The notes below the pieces were generated by a model. The model was not told the DNA's origin. It was given only the letters and a program-made list of their open reading frames with translations, and ran no database searches. This document shows positions 17,326-25,910 of a DNA stretch of 64,000 nt, piece by piece. Both the position numbers and the translations under genes were made by a program. The first letter of the stretch is position 1, and every line of letters starts with the position of its first letter. Location: assembly GCF_004006635.1 (NCBI RefSeq), contig NZ_CP034842.1:1984001-2048000 (forward strand), written 5' to 3'. The DNA comes from Fusobacterium necrophorum subsp. necrophorum. Its GTDB lineage: Bacteria > Fusobacteriota > Fusobacteriia > Fusobacteriales > Fusobacteriaceae.

Positions 17326-19863
17326 ATGGCGAATATAAAAGGATTGACCACGAAACAAGCGAAACAATTACAGGAACAATATGGAAAAAATGTATTGTCG
17401 GAAGAGGAAAAGGAAAGTATATTTTTTGTATTTTTGAGACAATTTAAAGATGCTTTGGTTATGATTTTAATTGCGGCATCGATTGTATCAGCCGTCTCTG
17501 GAAATATAGAAAGTACTTTTGTTATTATTTTAGTGTTGATTGTGAATGCTGTGATTGGAACGGTACAACATGTAAAAGCTCAAAAATCTATGGATAGTCT
17601 ACGAAAATTATCTGCACCGAAATCCAAAGTGATGAGAGATGGAAATAAAATAGAGATTGATGCCTTTGATTTAGTTCCGGGAGATCTGGTTTTTGTGGAA
17701 GCGGGAGATATTATTCCTGCAGATGCAAGCGTTTTGGAATCTTATTCTCTTCTGGTCAACGAAAATTCTTTGACAGGGGAGTCAAATTCTGTGGAAAAGA
17801 GTCCGAGTAATCGGGATATGTCAGATTTGCCTTTGGGAGACAGAACGAATGTAGTATATTCCGGAAGTTTGGTAAATTATGGAAGAGCTGTGATTCAAAT
17901 TACAAAGATCGGAATGGAAACGGAAATCGGAAATATTGCAAAATTATTGGGAGAAACAAAAGAAAAAATGACTCCCTTACAAAAAGCTTTGGATAGTTTC
18001 GGAAAGAATTTAACCATTGTGATTTTAGTCTTATGTAGCTTAATTTTCGGAATTTATGTATATCACGGGAATTCTATGATGGAATCACTGCTATTTGCCA
18101 TTGCTTTAGCAGTAGCTGCCATTCCGGAGGGATTGAATCCGATTATTACCATAGTATTGTCTTTAGAAACTCAAAAATTGGCAAAGCAAAATGCTATTGT
18201 CAAAGAATTGAAATCTGTGGAATCATTGGGAGCCATTTCGATTATTTGCTCTGATAAAACAGGGACTTTAACACAAAACAAAATGACAGTAAAAAAATTA
18301 TATTTGGATGCTAAAGTTTTAGAAGAGACAGCTTTACAAACAGAAAATGCCAGTCATAAAATGCTTTTGGAAGAATGTATTCTTTGTTCAGACGCAACTG
18401 AAACGGTCGGGGATCCTACAGAAATCGCTTTGGTGGTATTGGCAGAAAATTATGGGCATGACGCACAGGTATTAAAAAATGAGCATCCGAGACTGGCTGA
18501 AATTCCATTTGATTCCGAACGGAAATTGATGAGTACGGTATATGCCAAAGAGGATAGATATATCATGTACACAAAAGGAGCTTTGGACAGTTTACTTCCC
18601 AGAGTGATAAAAATCGATATGGATGGAGAAGTACGAGATATTACGGAAGCGGACATTGAAAGAATTAAATTGGTCAATGAAAAATTTGCGGAAGACGGAA
18701 TGAGGGTTTTAAGTTTTGGATATCGATATGTGAAGTCGAAAGATATTACCTTATTTGATGAAGAAAAATATGTATTTTTAGGGCTTGTGGGAATGATAGA
18801 TCCTCCAAGACAGGAATCCGTTCAGGCAGTGGCGGAATGTCGAAGGGCCGGAATCAAACCTATTATGATCACAGGAGATCATAAAATTACCGCAAGAACC
18901 ATTGCAAGAGAAATTGGTATTTTTGAAGAGGGAGATTCCGTGTTGGAAGGAATCGATGTGGAAAAGCTTTCTCAGGAAGAGTTGATTGAAACGGTTCCGA
19001 AAATTTCCGTCTATGCAAGAGTATCTCCGGAACACAAAATTCGAATTGTTTCCGCTTGGCAAAGTTTAGGAAAAATTTGTGCCATGACGGGAGACGGGGT
19101 AAATGATGCTCCGGCTTTAAAAAGAGCGGATATTGGAATTGCTATGGGAATTACAGGAACGGAAGTTTCTAAGAATGCGGCTTCTTTAATTTTGGCGGAT
19201 GACAATTTCTCTACGATAGTCAGAGCAATTACCATAGGAAGAAATATTTATCGAAATATCAAGAACTCCATCGGATTTTTATTGTCCGGAAATATGGCGG
19301 CTATTTTAGCCGTAGTATATGCATCCTTTGCAAATTTACCGGTAATTTTTTCCGCAGTACAGCTATTGTTTATCAATTTATTGACAGACAGTTTACCGGC
19401 AATTGCAGTGGGAGTAGAACCGGGAAACGAAGATGTCTTGGATGAAAAACCGAGAGATCCGAAAGAAGGAATTTTAACAAGAGATTTCTTGGAAAGAATT
19501 TCATTGGAGGGAATTTTAATCACTGTTTTCATTCTGATTGCATTTCATATCGGTTTGGCGGGAGGAAATGCCTTGAAGGGAAGTACTATGGCATTTTCCG
19601 TGCTATGTTTAGCAAGATTGTTTCATGGGTTTAATTATCGGGGAAAACGAAATATTTTTGCAATCGGATTTATGAAAAATAAAATGGCAATTGCAGCGTT
19701 TCTAATCGGTTTCCTGCTATTGAATGGAGTATTGTTTACGACAGCTTTGCATAAAACTTTTGGAATTACGGCTTTGAGTTTGGAACAATATTTTATGATA
19801 TATACTTTAGCTTTTATTCCGACAGTGATTTTACAGATTGTAAAATGGATTACATACAGATAA
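17326..19863 (+). CDS. P-type cation ATPase, probable Mn2+ exporter
   Basis: An 845-residue P2-type ATPase. Visible are the N-terminal cation-ATPase domain (1-60), the actuator loop LTGESNSVEK, the phosphorylation motif SDKTGTLTQNK with Asp310, the hinge TGDGVNDAPAL and a six-helix C-terminal membrane domain. Helix M4 reads IPEGLNPI, where Ca2+ pumps usually have PEGLP; the Asn in place of Pro may affect ion choice. The start is the ATG at 17326, because the upstream ATG at 17314 overlaps its GGAGGAG site. The Mn2+ riboswitch in front makes Mn2+ efflux the likeliest role; Ca2+ transport is the alternative. Confidence 0.9.
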   Translation: MANIKGLTTKQAKQLQEQYGKNVLSEEEKESIFFVFLRQFKDALVMILIAASIVSAVSGNIESTFVIILVLIVNAVIGTVQHVKAQKSMDSLRKLSAPKSKVMRDGNKIEIDAFDLVPGDLVFVEAGDIIPADASVLESYSLLVNENSLTGESNSVEKSPSNRDMSDLPLGDRTNVVYSGSLVNYGRAVIQITKIGMETEIGNIAKLLGETKEKMTPLQKALDSFGKNLTIVILVLCSLIFGIYVYHGNSMMESLLFAIALAVAAIPEGLNPIITIVLSLETQKLAKQNAIVKELKSVESLGAISIICSDKTGTLTQNKMTVKKLYLDAKVLEETALQTENASHKMLLEECILCSDATETVGDPTEIALVVLAENYGHDAQVLKNEHPRLAEIPFDSERKLMSTVYAKEDRYIMYTKGALDSLLPRVIKIDMDGEVRDITEADIERIKLVNEKFAEDGMRVLSFGYRYVKSKDITLFDEEKYVFLGLVGMIDPPRQESVQAVAECRRAGIKPIMITGDHKITARTIAREIGIFEEGDSVLEGIDVEKLSQEELIETVPKISVYARVSPEHKIRIVSAWQSLGKICAMTGDGVNDAPALKRADIGIAMGITGTEVSKNAASLILADDNFSTIVRAITIGRNIYRNIKNSIGFLLSGNMAAILAVVYASFANLPVIFSAVQLLFINLLTDSLPAIAVGVEPGNEDVLDEKPRDPKEGILTRDFLERISLEGILITVFILIAFHIGLAGGNALKGSTMAFSVLCLARLFHGFNYRGKRNIFAIGFMKNKMAIAAFLIGFLLLNGVLFTTALHKTFGITALSLEQYFMIYTLAFIPTVILQIVKWITYR

Positions 19864-20149
19864 GAACAGAGATTTTTGTCAATTGAAGTTGAGGGAGAAA
19901 AAGAATGAAATTTTTTCAGTTCTTTGTTAAATGATGTTAATGAAGAATAGAATACGAAATTTTCAAAGGGATTTTAGAGATTTTAAAAACATAATTTCTG
20001 AAATCCTTTTTTTATTTTTTATAACCTTATAAAAGTGTACACAAATAAAATTATTGCATTTTTTCGAAAATTATGATAATAATATTATAAATAAAATAAT
20101 AAATAGAAATAAAATATATTAGAGTACACTATTAAAAAAGAGGAGAGTT
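19864..20149 (+). promoter_or_regulatory. Intergenic control region of the gluconeogenic operon
   Basis: This 286 bp gap holds a terminator for the ATPase gene (about 19965-20014), then a candidate promoter TTGCAT (20054-20059), 17 bp, TAATAA (20077-20082). The promoter is flanked by the inverted pair AGTGTAC (20034-20040) and GTACACT (20124-20130); the left copy sits in the perfect palindrome GTGTACAC. These are good operator candidates for the CcpN-like regulator encoded next. Assignment is inference. Confidence 0.55.
19965..20016 (+). terminator. Terminator after the P-type ATPase gene
   Basis: Arms AAAGGGATTTTAGAGATT (19965-19982) and AATTTCTGAAATCCTTT (about 19993-20009) pair with one bulge and are followed by a long T-run. 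Confidence 0.8.
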
Positions 20150-20737
20150 ATGGAACTAACAAGAAGACAAGAAAAAATTCTGCATTTAATCAAAGAAAAC
20201 TCTCCCATTTCAGGAGAAGATATTGCACAAAATTTAGGTTTGACTCGTTCTGCTTTGAGAACCGATTTCTCTATTTTACGAAAAATGTCCTTGATTTCCG
20301 CAAGACAGAATTATGGATATTGTTATATCGGAGGAGAGAATAAATATAAAGTGGGACAGGTGATGGGAGAACCTAAAAAAATGGATTCTAAAAGTAGTGT
20401 CTATGAAACCATTGTATATATGTTTGAGAATGATATTGGGAGTGTGTTTATTACAGAGCATAAAGACATATTGGTGGGAGTTGTTTCCAGAAAGGATTTG
20501 TTGAAAGCGGCTTTAGGAAATAAAGATTTGGAAAAATTACCCATTCATATGGTTATGACAAGAATGCCGAATTTAATTTATGTAACGGAAGAAGATTCTA
20601 TTAAAACCGCAGTAGAAAAGATTATGAAACATCAAATTGACTCAGTCGCAGTTGTCAAGCAAGAAAAAGAAACGTGTTATTTAGTAGGAAGATTTAGTAA
20701 AACGAATATCAGTAAACTATATTTAGAAACTTTATAA
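20150..20737 (+). CDS. CcpN-like transcriptional regulator (winged helix plus CBS pair)
   Basis: A 195-residue protein. Residues 1-60 are a helix-turn-helix of the HTH_11 type (LTRRQEKILHLIKENSPISG, then LGLTRSALRTDFSILRKM). Residues about 75-195 hold two CBS domains, which usually sense adenine nucleotides. This is the layout of Bacillus CcpN, a repressor of gluconeogenic genes. The next two genes, ppdK and class III fbp, are gluconeogenic and begin 20 bp after its stop, so autoregulation with co-regulation of that pathway is likely. AGGAG precedes the ATG. Confidence 0.85.
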   Translation: MELTRRQEKILHLIKENSPISGEDIAQNLGLTRSALRTDFSILRKMSLISARQNYGYCYIGGENKYKVGQVMGEPKKMDSKSSVYETIVYMFENDIGSVFITEHKDILVGVVSRKDLLKAALGNKDLEKLPIHMVMTRMPNLIYVTEEDSIKTAVEKIMKHQIDSVAVVKQEKETCYLVGRFSKTNISKLYLETL

Positions 20738-20757
20738 ATGAGGAGAGGAGAGGGAGA

Positions 20758-23292
20758 ATGAAACAAGTATATGAATTTAGAGAAGGTGGAAAAGATTTGA
20801 TTCCGTTGTTAGGTGGAAAAGGTGGAAATTTAGCGGAAATGACTAAAATCGGTTTGGCAATTCCAAACGGAATTATTGTAACGACGGATGCTTGCCGAGA
20901 ATATTTTAAACATGGAAAACAAATATCCGAAGAATTACGAAAAGAAATTTTAGAAAAATTGGAAAGCATTCAAAAGAAACCTTTACTTGTTTCCGTTCGT
21001 TCCGGAGCTCCCATTTCCATGCCGGGAATGATGGATACTATTTTGAATGTAGGATTCAATGATACGGTAGCAGAGGAAATGTTGGCAAGCATTCGAGATG
21101 AAAAATTTGTATATTCTTCCTATGCAAGATTCATCTCCATGTTTTCAGAAATTGTGCAGGGTGTGGAAAAGAAAAAGTTCGATGAAATCGCAGAAAAGAC
21201 AGAAAATCCGAAGGATTTAATTCCTTTATACAAAGCTCTTTATGAAAAAGAAACTGGAGAAAAATTTCCGGAAGAAGTGAAGGAACAAATTTTAATGGCA
21301 GTCAATTCCATTTTCAATTCTTGGAATAATGAAAGAGCTATCTTATATCGAAAGTTAAATAACATTGATGATAATATGGGAACTGCTGTGGTAGTACAAG
21401 AAATGGTATTTGGAAACTTCAATCAAAAATCAGGAACAGGAGTGGTATTTTCTCGAAATCCGTCAACAGGAGAAAAACAAATTTTCGGAGAATATTTGAT
21501 TTGTGCACAAGGAGAAGATATTGTTGCGGGAATTCGGACTCCGGAACCCATTGCAAAATTACAGGAAGAAATGCCGAAAGTTTATGAAGAATTGTTGGAA
21601 AATATTCATAAATTGGAACAACACAACCGAGATATGCAGGATATTGAATTTACAATTCAAGATGAAAAATTATATATTTTACAAACCAGAAACGGAAAAC
21701 GAGCACCGAAGGCAGCCGTAAAAATTGCCATTGATATGCAAGAAGAAGGAATTATTTCCAAAGAAGACGCTGTCTTACGAGTGGATCCGTCTTTGGTCAA
21801 TCAATTGTTGACAGGAGATTTTGAAGAAGAGGCTGTGAAGAAAGCGGTTTTATTGGGAAAAGGATTGGCAGCTTCTTCCGGTGTGGCAGTCGGTAGAGTG
21901 ATGTTTGACTCCAAACGAGTGAAAATTCGGGAAAAAACAATTTTGGTACGTGAAGAAACCTCTCCGGAAGATTTAAAAGGAATTGCTCTGGCACAAGGAA
22001 TTTTGACAGTAAAAGGAGGAGCAACTTCTCACGGAGCTGTCGTAGCGAGAGGAATGGGAAAATGTTGTATCACAGGTTGCGGAGCCATCAAAATCAATGA
22101 GATTGATCGAGAAATGTATATTGGCGGTAGAACGGTGAAAGAGGGGGAATTTATTTCTATCAGCGGATATACGGGAGAAATTTATTTAGGAAAAGTAGCT
22201 ATCAAAGAAGCCAGCTATGACGATGACTTGAAAAAAATTCTTTCTTGGGCATATGAAATCAAGCGTTTACAAGTTCGGATGAATGCGGACACTCCGGAAG
22301 ATGTAAAAATGGGAAAAGATTTTGGAGCGGAAGGAATCGGACTTTGTCGAACGGAGCATATGTTCTTCCAAAAAGATAAAATTTGGGCAATTCGACAAGT
22401 GATTTTAGGCGAAGAAGGGGAAGAAAAGGATAAGGCAATTGAAAAGTTGTTTGCATTGCAAAAAGAAGACTTCATGGGAATTTTTAGAAATTTGAATGGA
22501 GATGTAGCAAACATTCGTTTGTTAGACCCGCCCGTTCATGAGTTTTTGCCGAAAGAAAAAGCGGATAAAATTATTATGGCGAAAAATTTAGGAATTCATT
22601 TGGATGATTTGGAAATTAGAATCCGTAAATTAAAAGATGAAAATCCTATGTTAGGACATCGAGGATGTCGTTTGGGAGTAAGTTATCCCAGATTATATCG
22701 TGCACAGGGAAGAGCGATTTTGGAAGCTGCCTTGGATTGTAGAAAAGAAGGACATCCAGTGCATCCCGAAATTATGATTCCGTTTACGATGGAAGCAAAA
22801 GAATTGGCATATTTACGAAAAGAAATTACGGAAGAGATTGAATGTTTGTTTGAAGAAAGAAAAGAAAGAGTGGAGTACAAATTAGGAACGATGATAGAAA
22901 TTCCTAGAGCTTGTCTACTGGCGAATGAAATTGCAGAAGTTGCTGATTTCTTCTCTTTTGGAACGAACGACTTGACACAAATGTCTATGGGACTTTCGAG
23001 AGATGACTCGGTAAAATTCTTGGATCAATATCGGGAAAAAGGAATTTGGGAAGGAGAGCCTTTCTATTCGATTGACCAAAAAGCTGTTGGAAAATTGGTA
23101 GAGTACGGAACGAAATTAGGAAGAGAGGCAAACAAAGAGTTGATAGTAGGAATTTGCGGAGAGCACGGAGGGGATCCGAAGAGTATAGAATTCTTTGAAA
23201 AACAAGGATTTGATTATATCAGTTGTTCTCCATTTCGAGTTCCGTCTGCAATTTTGGCAGCAGCTCAAAGTTATTTAAAAAATAGAAAGTAG
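20758..23292 (+). CDS. ppdK: Pyruvate, phosphate dikinase
   Basis: An 844-residue enzyme that interconverts pyruvate, ATP and Pi with phosphoenolpyruvate, AMP and PPi. The nucleotide-binding domain begins LLGGKGGNLAEM; SVRSGAPISMPGMMDTILN and GTGVVFSRNPSTGEK follow. The swivelling His domain reads GGATSHGAVVARGMG with His425, and the PEP domain has GTNDLTQM and the catalytic Cys segment GICGEHGGDP. It is about 30 residues shorter than the 874-residue Clostridium symbiosum enzyme, from small gaps before the His domain, but no key residue is missing. Sits between the CcpN-like regulator and fbp. Confidence 0.96.
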   Translation: MKQVYEFREGGKDLIPLLGGKGGNLAEMTKIGLAIPNGIIVTTDACREYFKHGKQISEELRKEILEKLESIQKKPLLVSVRSGAPISMPGMMDTILNVGFNDTVAEEMLASIRDEKFVYSSYARFISMFSEIVQGVEKKKFDEIAEKTENPKDLIPLYKALYEKETGEKFPEEVKEQILMAVNSIFNSWNNERAILYRKLNNIDDNMGTAVVVQEMVFGNFNQKSGTGVVFSRNPSTGEKQIFGEYLICAQGEDIVAGIRTPEPIAKLQEEMPKVYEELLENIHKLEQHNRDMQDIEFTIQDEKLYILQTRNGKRAPKAAVKIAIDMQEEGIISKEDAVLRVDPSLVNQLLTGDFEEEAVKKAVLLGKGLAASSGVAVGRVMFDSKRVKIREKTILVREETSPEDLKGIALAQGILTVKGGATSHGAVVARGMGKCCITGCGAIKINEIDREMYIGGRTVKEGEFISISGYTGEIYLGKVAIKEASYDDDLKKILSWAYEIKRLQVRMNADTPEDVKMGKDFGAEGIGLCRTEHMFFQKDKIWAIRQVILGEEGEEKDKAIEKLFALQKEDFMGIFRNLNGDVANIRLLDPPVHEFLPKEKADKIIMAKNLGIHLDDLEIRIRKLKDENPMLGHRGCRLGVSYPRLYRAQGRAILEAALDCRKEGHPVHPEIMIPFTMEAKELAYLRKEITEEIECLFEERKERVEYKLGTMIEIPRACLLANEIAEVADFFSFGTNDLTQMSMGLSRDDSVKFLDQYREKGIWEGEPFYSIDQKAVGKLVEYGTKLGREANKELIVGICGEHGGDPKSIEFFEKQGFDYISCSPFRVPSAILAAAQSYLKNRK

Positions 23293-23302
23293 GGAGAAAA
23301 GG

Positions 23303-25234
23303 ATGTCAGAATTAAAATATTTGGAATTATTGTCCAAAAGTTTTCCCAGTATTGCGGAAACATCAACAGAAATTGTGAATTTACAAGCTATTTTAAATTT
23401 GCCAAAGGGAACGGAACATTTTTTAACAGATGTGCACGGGGAATATGAAGCGTTCAGTCATGTGTTACGAAACGGATCCGGAAGTATTCGACAAAAGATT
23501 GAGGACATTTTTCAAGATACTCTGACAGAATCCGAAAAAAAAGAATTGGCGACAGTCATTTATTATCCGGACGGAAAATACGATATGGCTTTGGAAGAAC
23601 AACCGAATATGAATAAATGGATTCGGACTATTATTTATCGTTTGTTAAGGGTATGTAAAAATGTTTCCAGTAAATATACCCGTTCTAAGGTTCGGAAAGC
23701 AATGCCGAAAGATTTCGAATATATTATGCAGGAATTGTTATACGAAAGTCGCGAAGAAGACAATAAAAGAGATTATATTGAATCTATTATTGATACTTTG
23801 ATTGCCATTTCGTATACCAGACAATTTATTATAGCCATGAGCGAGTTAATTCGCAGATTGACGATAGATCATCTTCACTTGGTGGGAGATATTTATGATA
23901 GAGGACCAGCACCACATCTTATCATGGATTGCCTCCTTGACTATCACCATGTCGATATTCAATGGGGGAACCATGATATGTTGTGGATAGGAGCCGGAGT
24001 TGGAAACAAAGCCTGTATTGCAAACGTGATTCGGATTTGTTGCCGATATAATAACAATGATATTTTAGAGGAAGCATACGGAATTAATTTGTTACCTTTA
24101 GCTACTTTTGCTATGAAATATTATGAAAAAGATCCTTGTAGAAGTTTTCGTCCTAAAGAGGGAGTAGATTCTGATTTGGTATCTCAAATGCACAAGGCGA
24201 TCAGTATTATTCAATTTAAAGTGGAAGGACTGTTTTCCCAAAGAAATCCGAATTTGAGAATGAAAAATCGAGAAATTTTAAAGGATATTGATTATAAAGA
24301 GGGAACGATTTTATGGCAGGGAAAAGAATATCCGTTAAATGATACCTTTTTCCCAACGGTAGATCCCGACAATCCTTTGAAATTATTGGAGGAAGAAGCT
24401 GAACTTTTGGATCGATTGAAAGATTCTTTTATGAACAGTGAAAAATTACAACGACATTTACGATTCTTATTCAGTCATGGTTCTTTGTATTTATGCTGTA
24501 ATTCCAATTTGTTATATCATGGTTGTATTCCCTTAACGAAAGAGGGAAAATTGGCGGAGGTCGAGATTGAGGGGGTAAAATACAAAGGAAAAGCTTATTT
24601 GGATAAAATTGATACCATTGCAAGACAAGCCTTTTTTGATCGAGTGGGAAACGAAAAAGATAAGAGGAATCGAGATTTCTTATGGTATTTATGGTGTGGA
24701 GAACTGTCCCCACTTTTTGGGAAAGATGTGATGAGAACCTTTGAGAGATATTTTATTGATGATAAAAGTACTCATGAAGAGCACAAAAATCCTTATTATC
24801 AATATATTGATCAAGAGGAAACTTGTAATATGATTTTGTCAGAGTTTGGATTAAATCCGAATATTTCTCACATTATCAACGGGCATGTTCCGGTCAAAGT
24901 GAAAAAAGGAGAATCTCCTGTGAAAGCAAATGGAAAGTTATTTGTCATTGATGGAGGTTTTGCAAGAGCTTATCAAAAAACAACAGGAATCGCCGGATAC
25001 ACTTTAATTTATAATTCTTATGGAATTAAATTGGTCTCTCATGCTCCTTTTGAATCCAAAGAAAAGGCCTTGAAAGAGGGAGCGGATATTTTATCCTCCG
25101 TTGTAGTTGAGGATAAAATTGTTCAAAGAAAGAGAGTGAAAGACACGGATATTGGAAAAAAATTACAGGGGCAGGTGAATGATTTAAAAAAATTATTGCT
25201 GGCTTATCGAAAAGGAATTATACAAGTGAAATAA
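23303..25234 (+). CDS. fbp: Fructose-1,6-bisphosphatase, class III
   Basis: A 643-residue metallophosphatase of the Firmicutes-type class III. Visible metal-binding motifs are TDVHGEYEAF (residues about 42-51), VGDIYDRGPAPH and WGNHDMLWIGA, with INGHVPVKVKKGE near the C terminus. The reaction, fructose-1,6-bisphosphate to fructose-6-phosphate, completes the gluconeogenic unit with ppdK. Length is normal (about 640-670). It begins 10 bp after ppdK with AGGGAG as ribosome binding site. A second, unrelated FBPase (GlpX) lies at 41082-42140. Confidence 0.96.
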   Translation: MSELKYLELLSKSFPSIAETSTEIVNLQAILNLPKGTEHFLTDVHGEYEAFSHVLRNGSGSIRQKIEDIFQDTLTESEKKELATVIYYPDGKYDMALEEQPNMNKWIRTIIYRLLRVCKNVSSKYTRSKVRKAMPKDFEYIMQELLYESREEDNKRDYIESIIDTLIAISYTRQFIIAMSELIRRLTIDHLHLVGDIYDRGPAPHLIMDCLLDYHHVDIQWGNHDMLWIGAGVGNKACIANVIRICCRYNNNDILEEAYGINLLPLATFAMKYYEKDPCRSFRPKEGVDSDLVSQMHKAISIIQFKVEGLFSQRNPNLRMKNREILKDIDYKEGTILWQGKEYPLNDTFFPTVDPDNPLKLLEEEAELLDRLKDSFMNSEKLQRHLRFLFSHGSLYLCCNSNLLYHGCIPLTKEGKLAEVEIEGVKYKGKAYLDKIDTIARQAFFDRVGNEKDKRNRDFLWYLWCGELSPLFGKDVMRTFERYFIDDKSTHEEHKNPYYQYIDQEETCNMILSEFGLNPNISHIINGHVPVKVKKGESPVKANGKLFVIDGGFARAYQKTTGIAGYTLIYNSYGIKLVSHAPFESKEKALKEGADILSSVVVEDKIVQRKRVKDTDIGKKLQGQVNDLKKLLLAYRKGIIQVK

Positions 25235-25240
25235 AAAAAT

Positions 25241-25292
25241 AGGCAATTTATTCTTGGACTTTTCAAGTTTTGGAATGAATTGCCTGTTTTTT
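25241..25292 (+). terminator. Terminator of the ppdK-fbp operon
   Basis: AGGCAATTTATTC (25241-25253) pairs with GAATGAATTGCCT (25273-25285) over 13 bp, with a loop of about 19 bases, followed by GTTTTTT. Confidence 0.85.
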
Positions 25293-25358
25293 AATATCTG
25301 GAAAAAAGAAGAAAAATGTGATATTATAACATGTGTATTTTATTTTTGGGAGGAGATT

Positions 25359-25820
25359 ATGAAAAAGATTTTAGTAGGAATGCTATTATTGGGAAGTATT
25401 GCGTATGCAAAGGTGGAAGATATATTAGGTACTTGGATTACGGAGAAAGCAGATACGGGAAACCAAATTATTGTAGAAATTTACCAAGCAAAAAATGGAA
25501 AATATAACGGGAGAGTTTTGGAACTTACTATGCCGATTTACACAGAAGGAGAGTACGCAGGAAAAGAAAGAATGGACCTGCAAAATCCGGATCCGCAATT
25601 AAAACATAGAAAATTGGTAGGGATCGATTTTGTAAGCAATTTTGATTATAATGAAGAGAAAGATAAATTTGAACATGGAAACATTTATTCTCCAATCAAT
25701 GGAAAAACATATCACAGTTATATGCAATTACAAAAAGATGGTAGATTATTAGTCAAAGGAAGTATTGATAAGGCAGGATTAATTGGGAAAAAACAATATT
25801 GGACACGATATCAAAAATAA
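25359..25820 (+). CDS. DUF2147 secreted/periplasmic protein
   Basis: A 153-residue protein with an N-terminal signal peptide (MKKILVGMLLLGSIAYA, cleavage probably after residue 17). The mature part has the DUF2147 pattern: DILGTWITEK, IVEIYQAKNGKYNGRV, RKLVGIDF and a late MQLQKDGRLLVKGSI. This lipocalin-like family is exported; function unknown. The ATG at 25359 is chosen because GGGAGGAG precedes it and gives a proper signal peptide; an in-frame ATG at 25254 falls in the preceding terminator. A paralogue begins at 63626. It is probably transcribed alone. Confidence 0.88.
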   Translation: MKKILVGMLLLGSIAYAKVEDILGTWITEKADTGNQIIVEIYQAKNGKYNGRVLELTMPIYTEGEYAGKERMDLQNPDPQLKHRKLVGIDFVSNFDYNEEKDKFEHGNIYSPINGKTYHSYMQLQKDGRLLVKGSIDKAGLIGKKQYWTRYQK

Positions 25821-25838
25821 CTTTTGAAAAAAATAATC

Positions 25839-25867
25839 TTGAAAAAATAACACGGTGGTGCTACAAT
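25839..25867 (+). promoter_or_regulatory. Promoter of the peptide-binding lipoprotein gene
   Basis: TTGAAA (25839-25844), 17 bp, TACAAT (25862-25867). The start codon is 44 bp after the -10 box, with GGAGG between them. Confidence 0.7.
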
Positions 25868-25910
25868 TTTATAATTATAAAATTATATTATGGAATAAGG
25901 GAGGAAAGGT

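Noticed and set aside
20758-23292. Damaged PPDK because of its short length
   Set aside because: All catalytic motifs are intact and the missing residues fall in gaps between domains.
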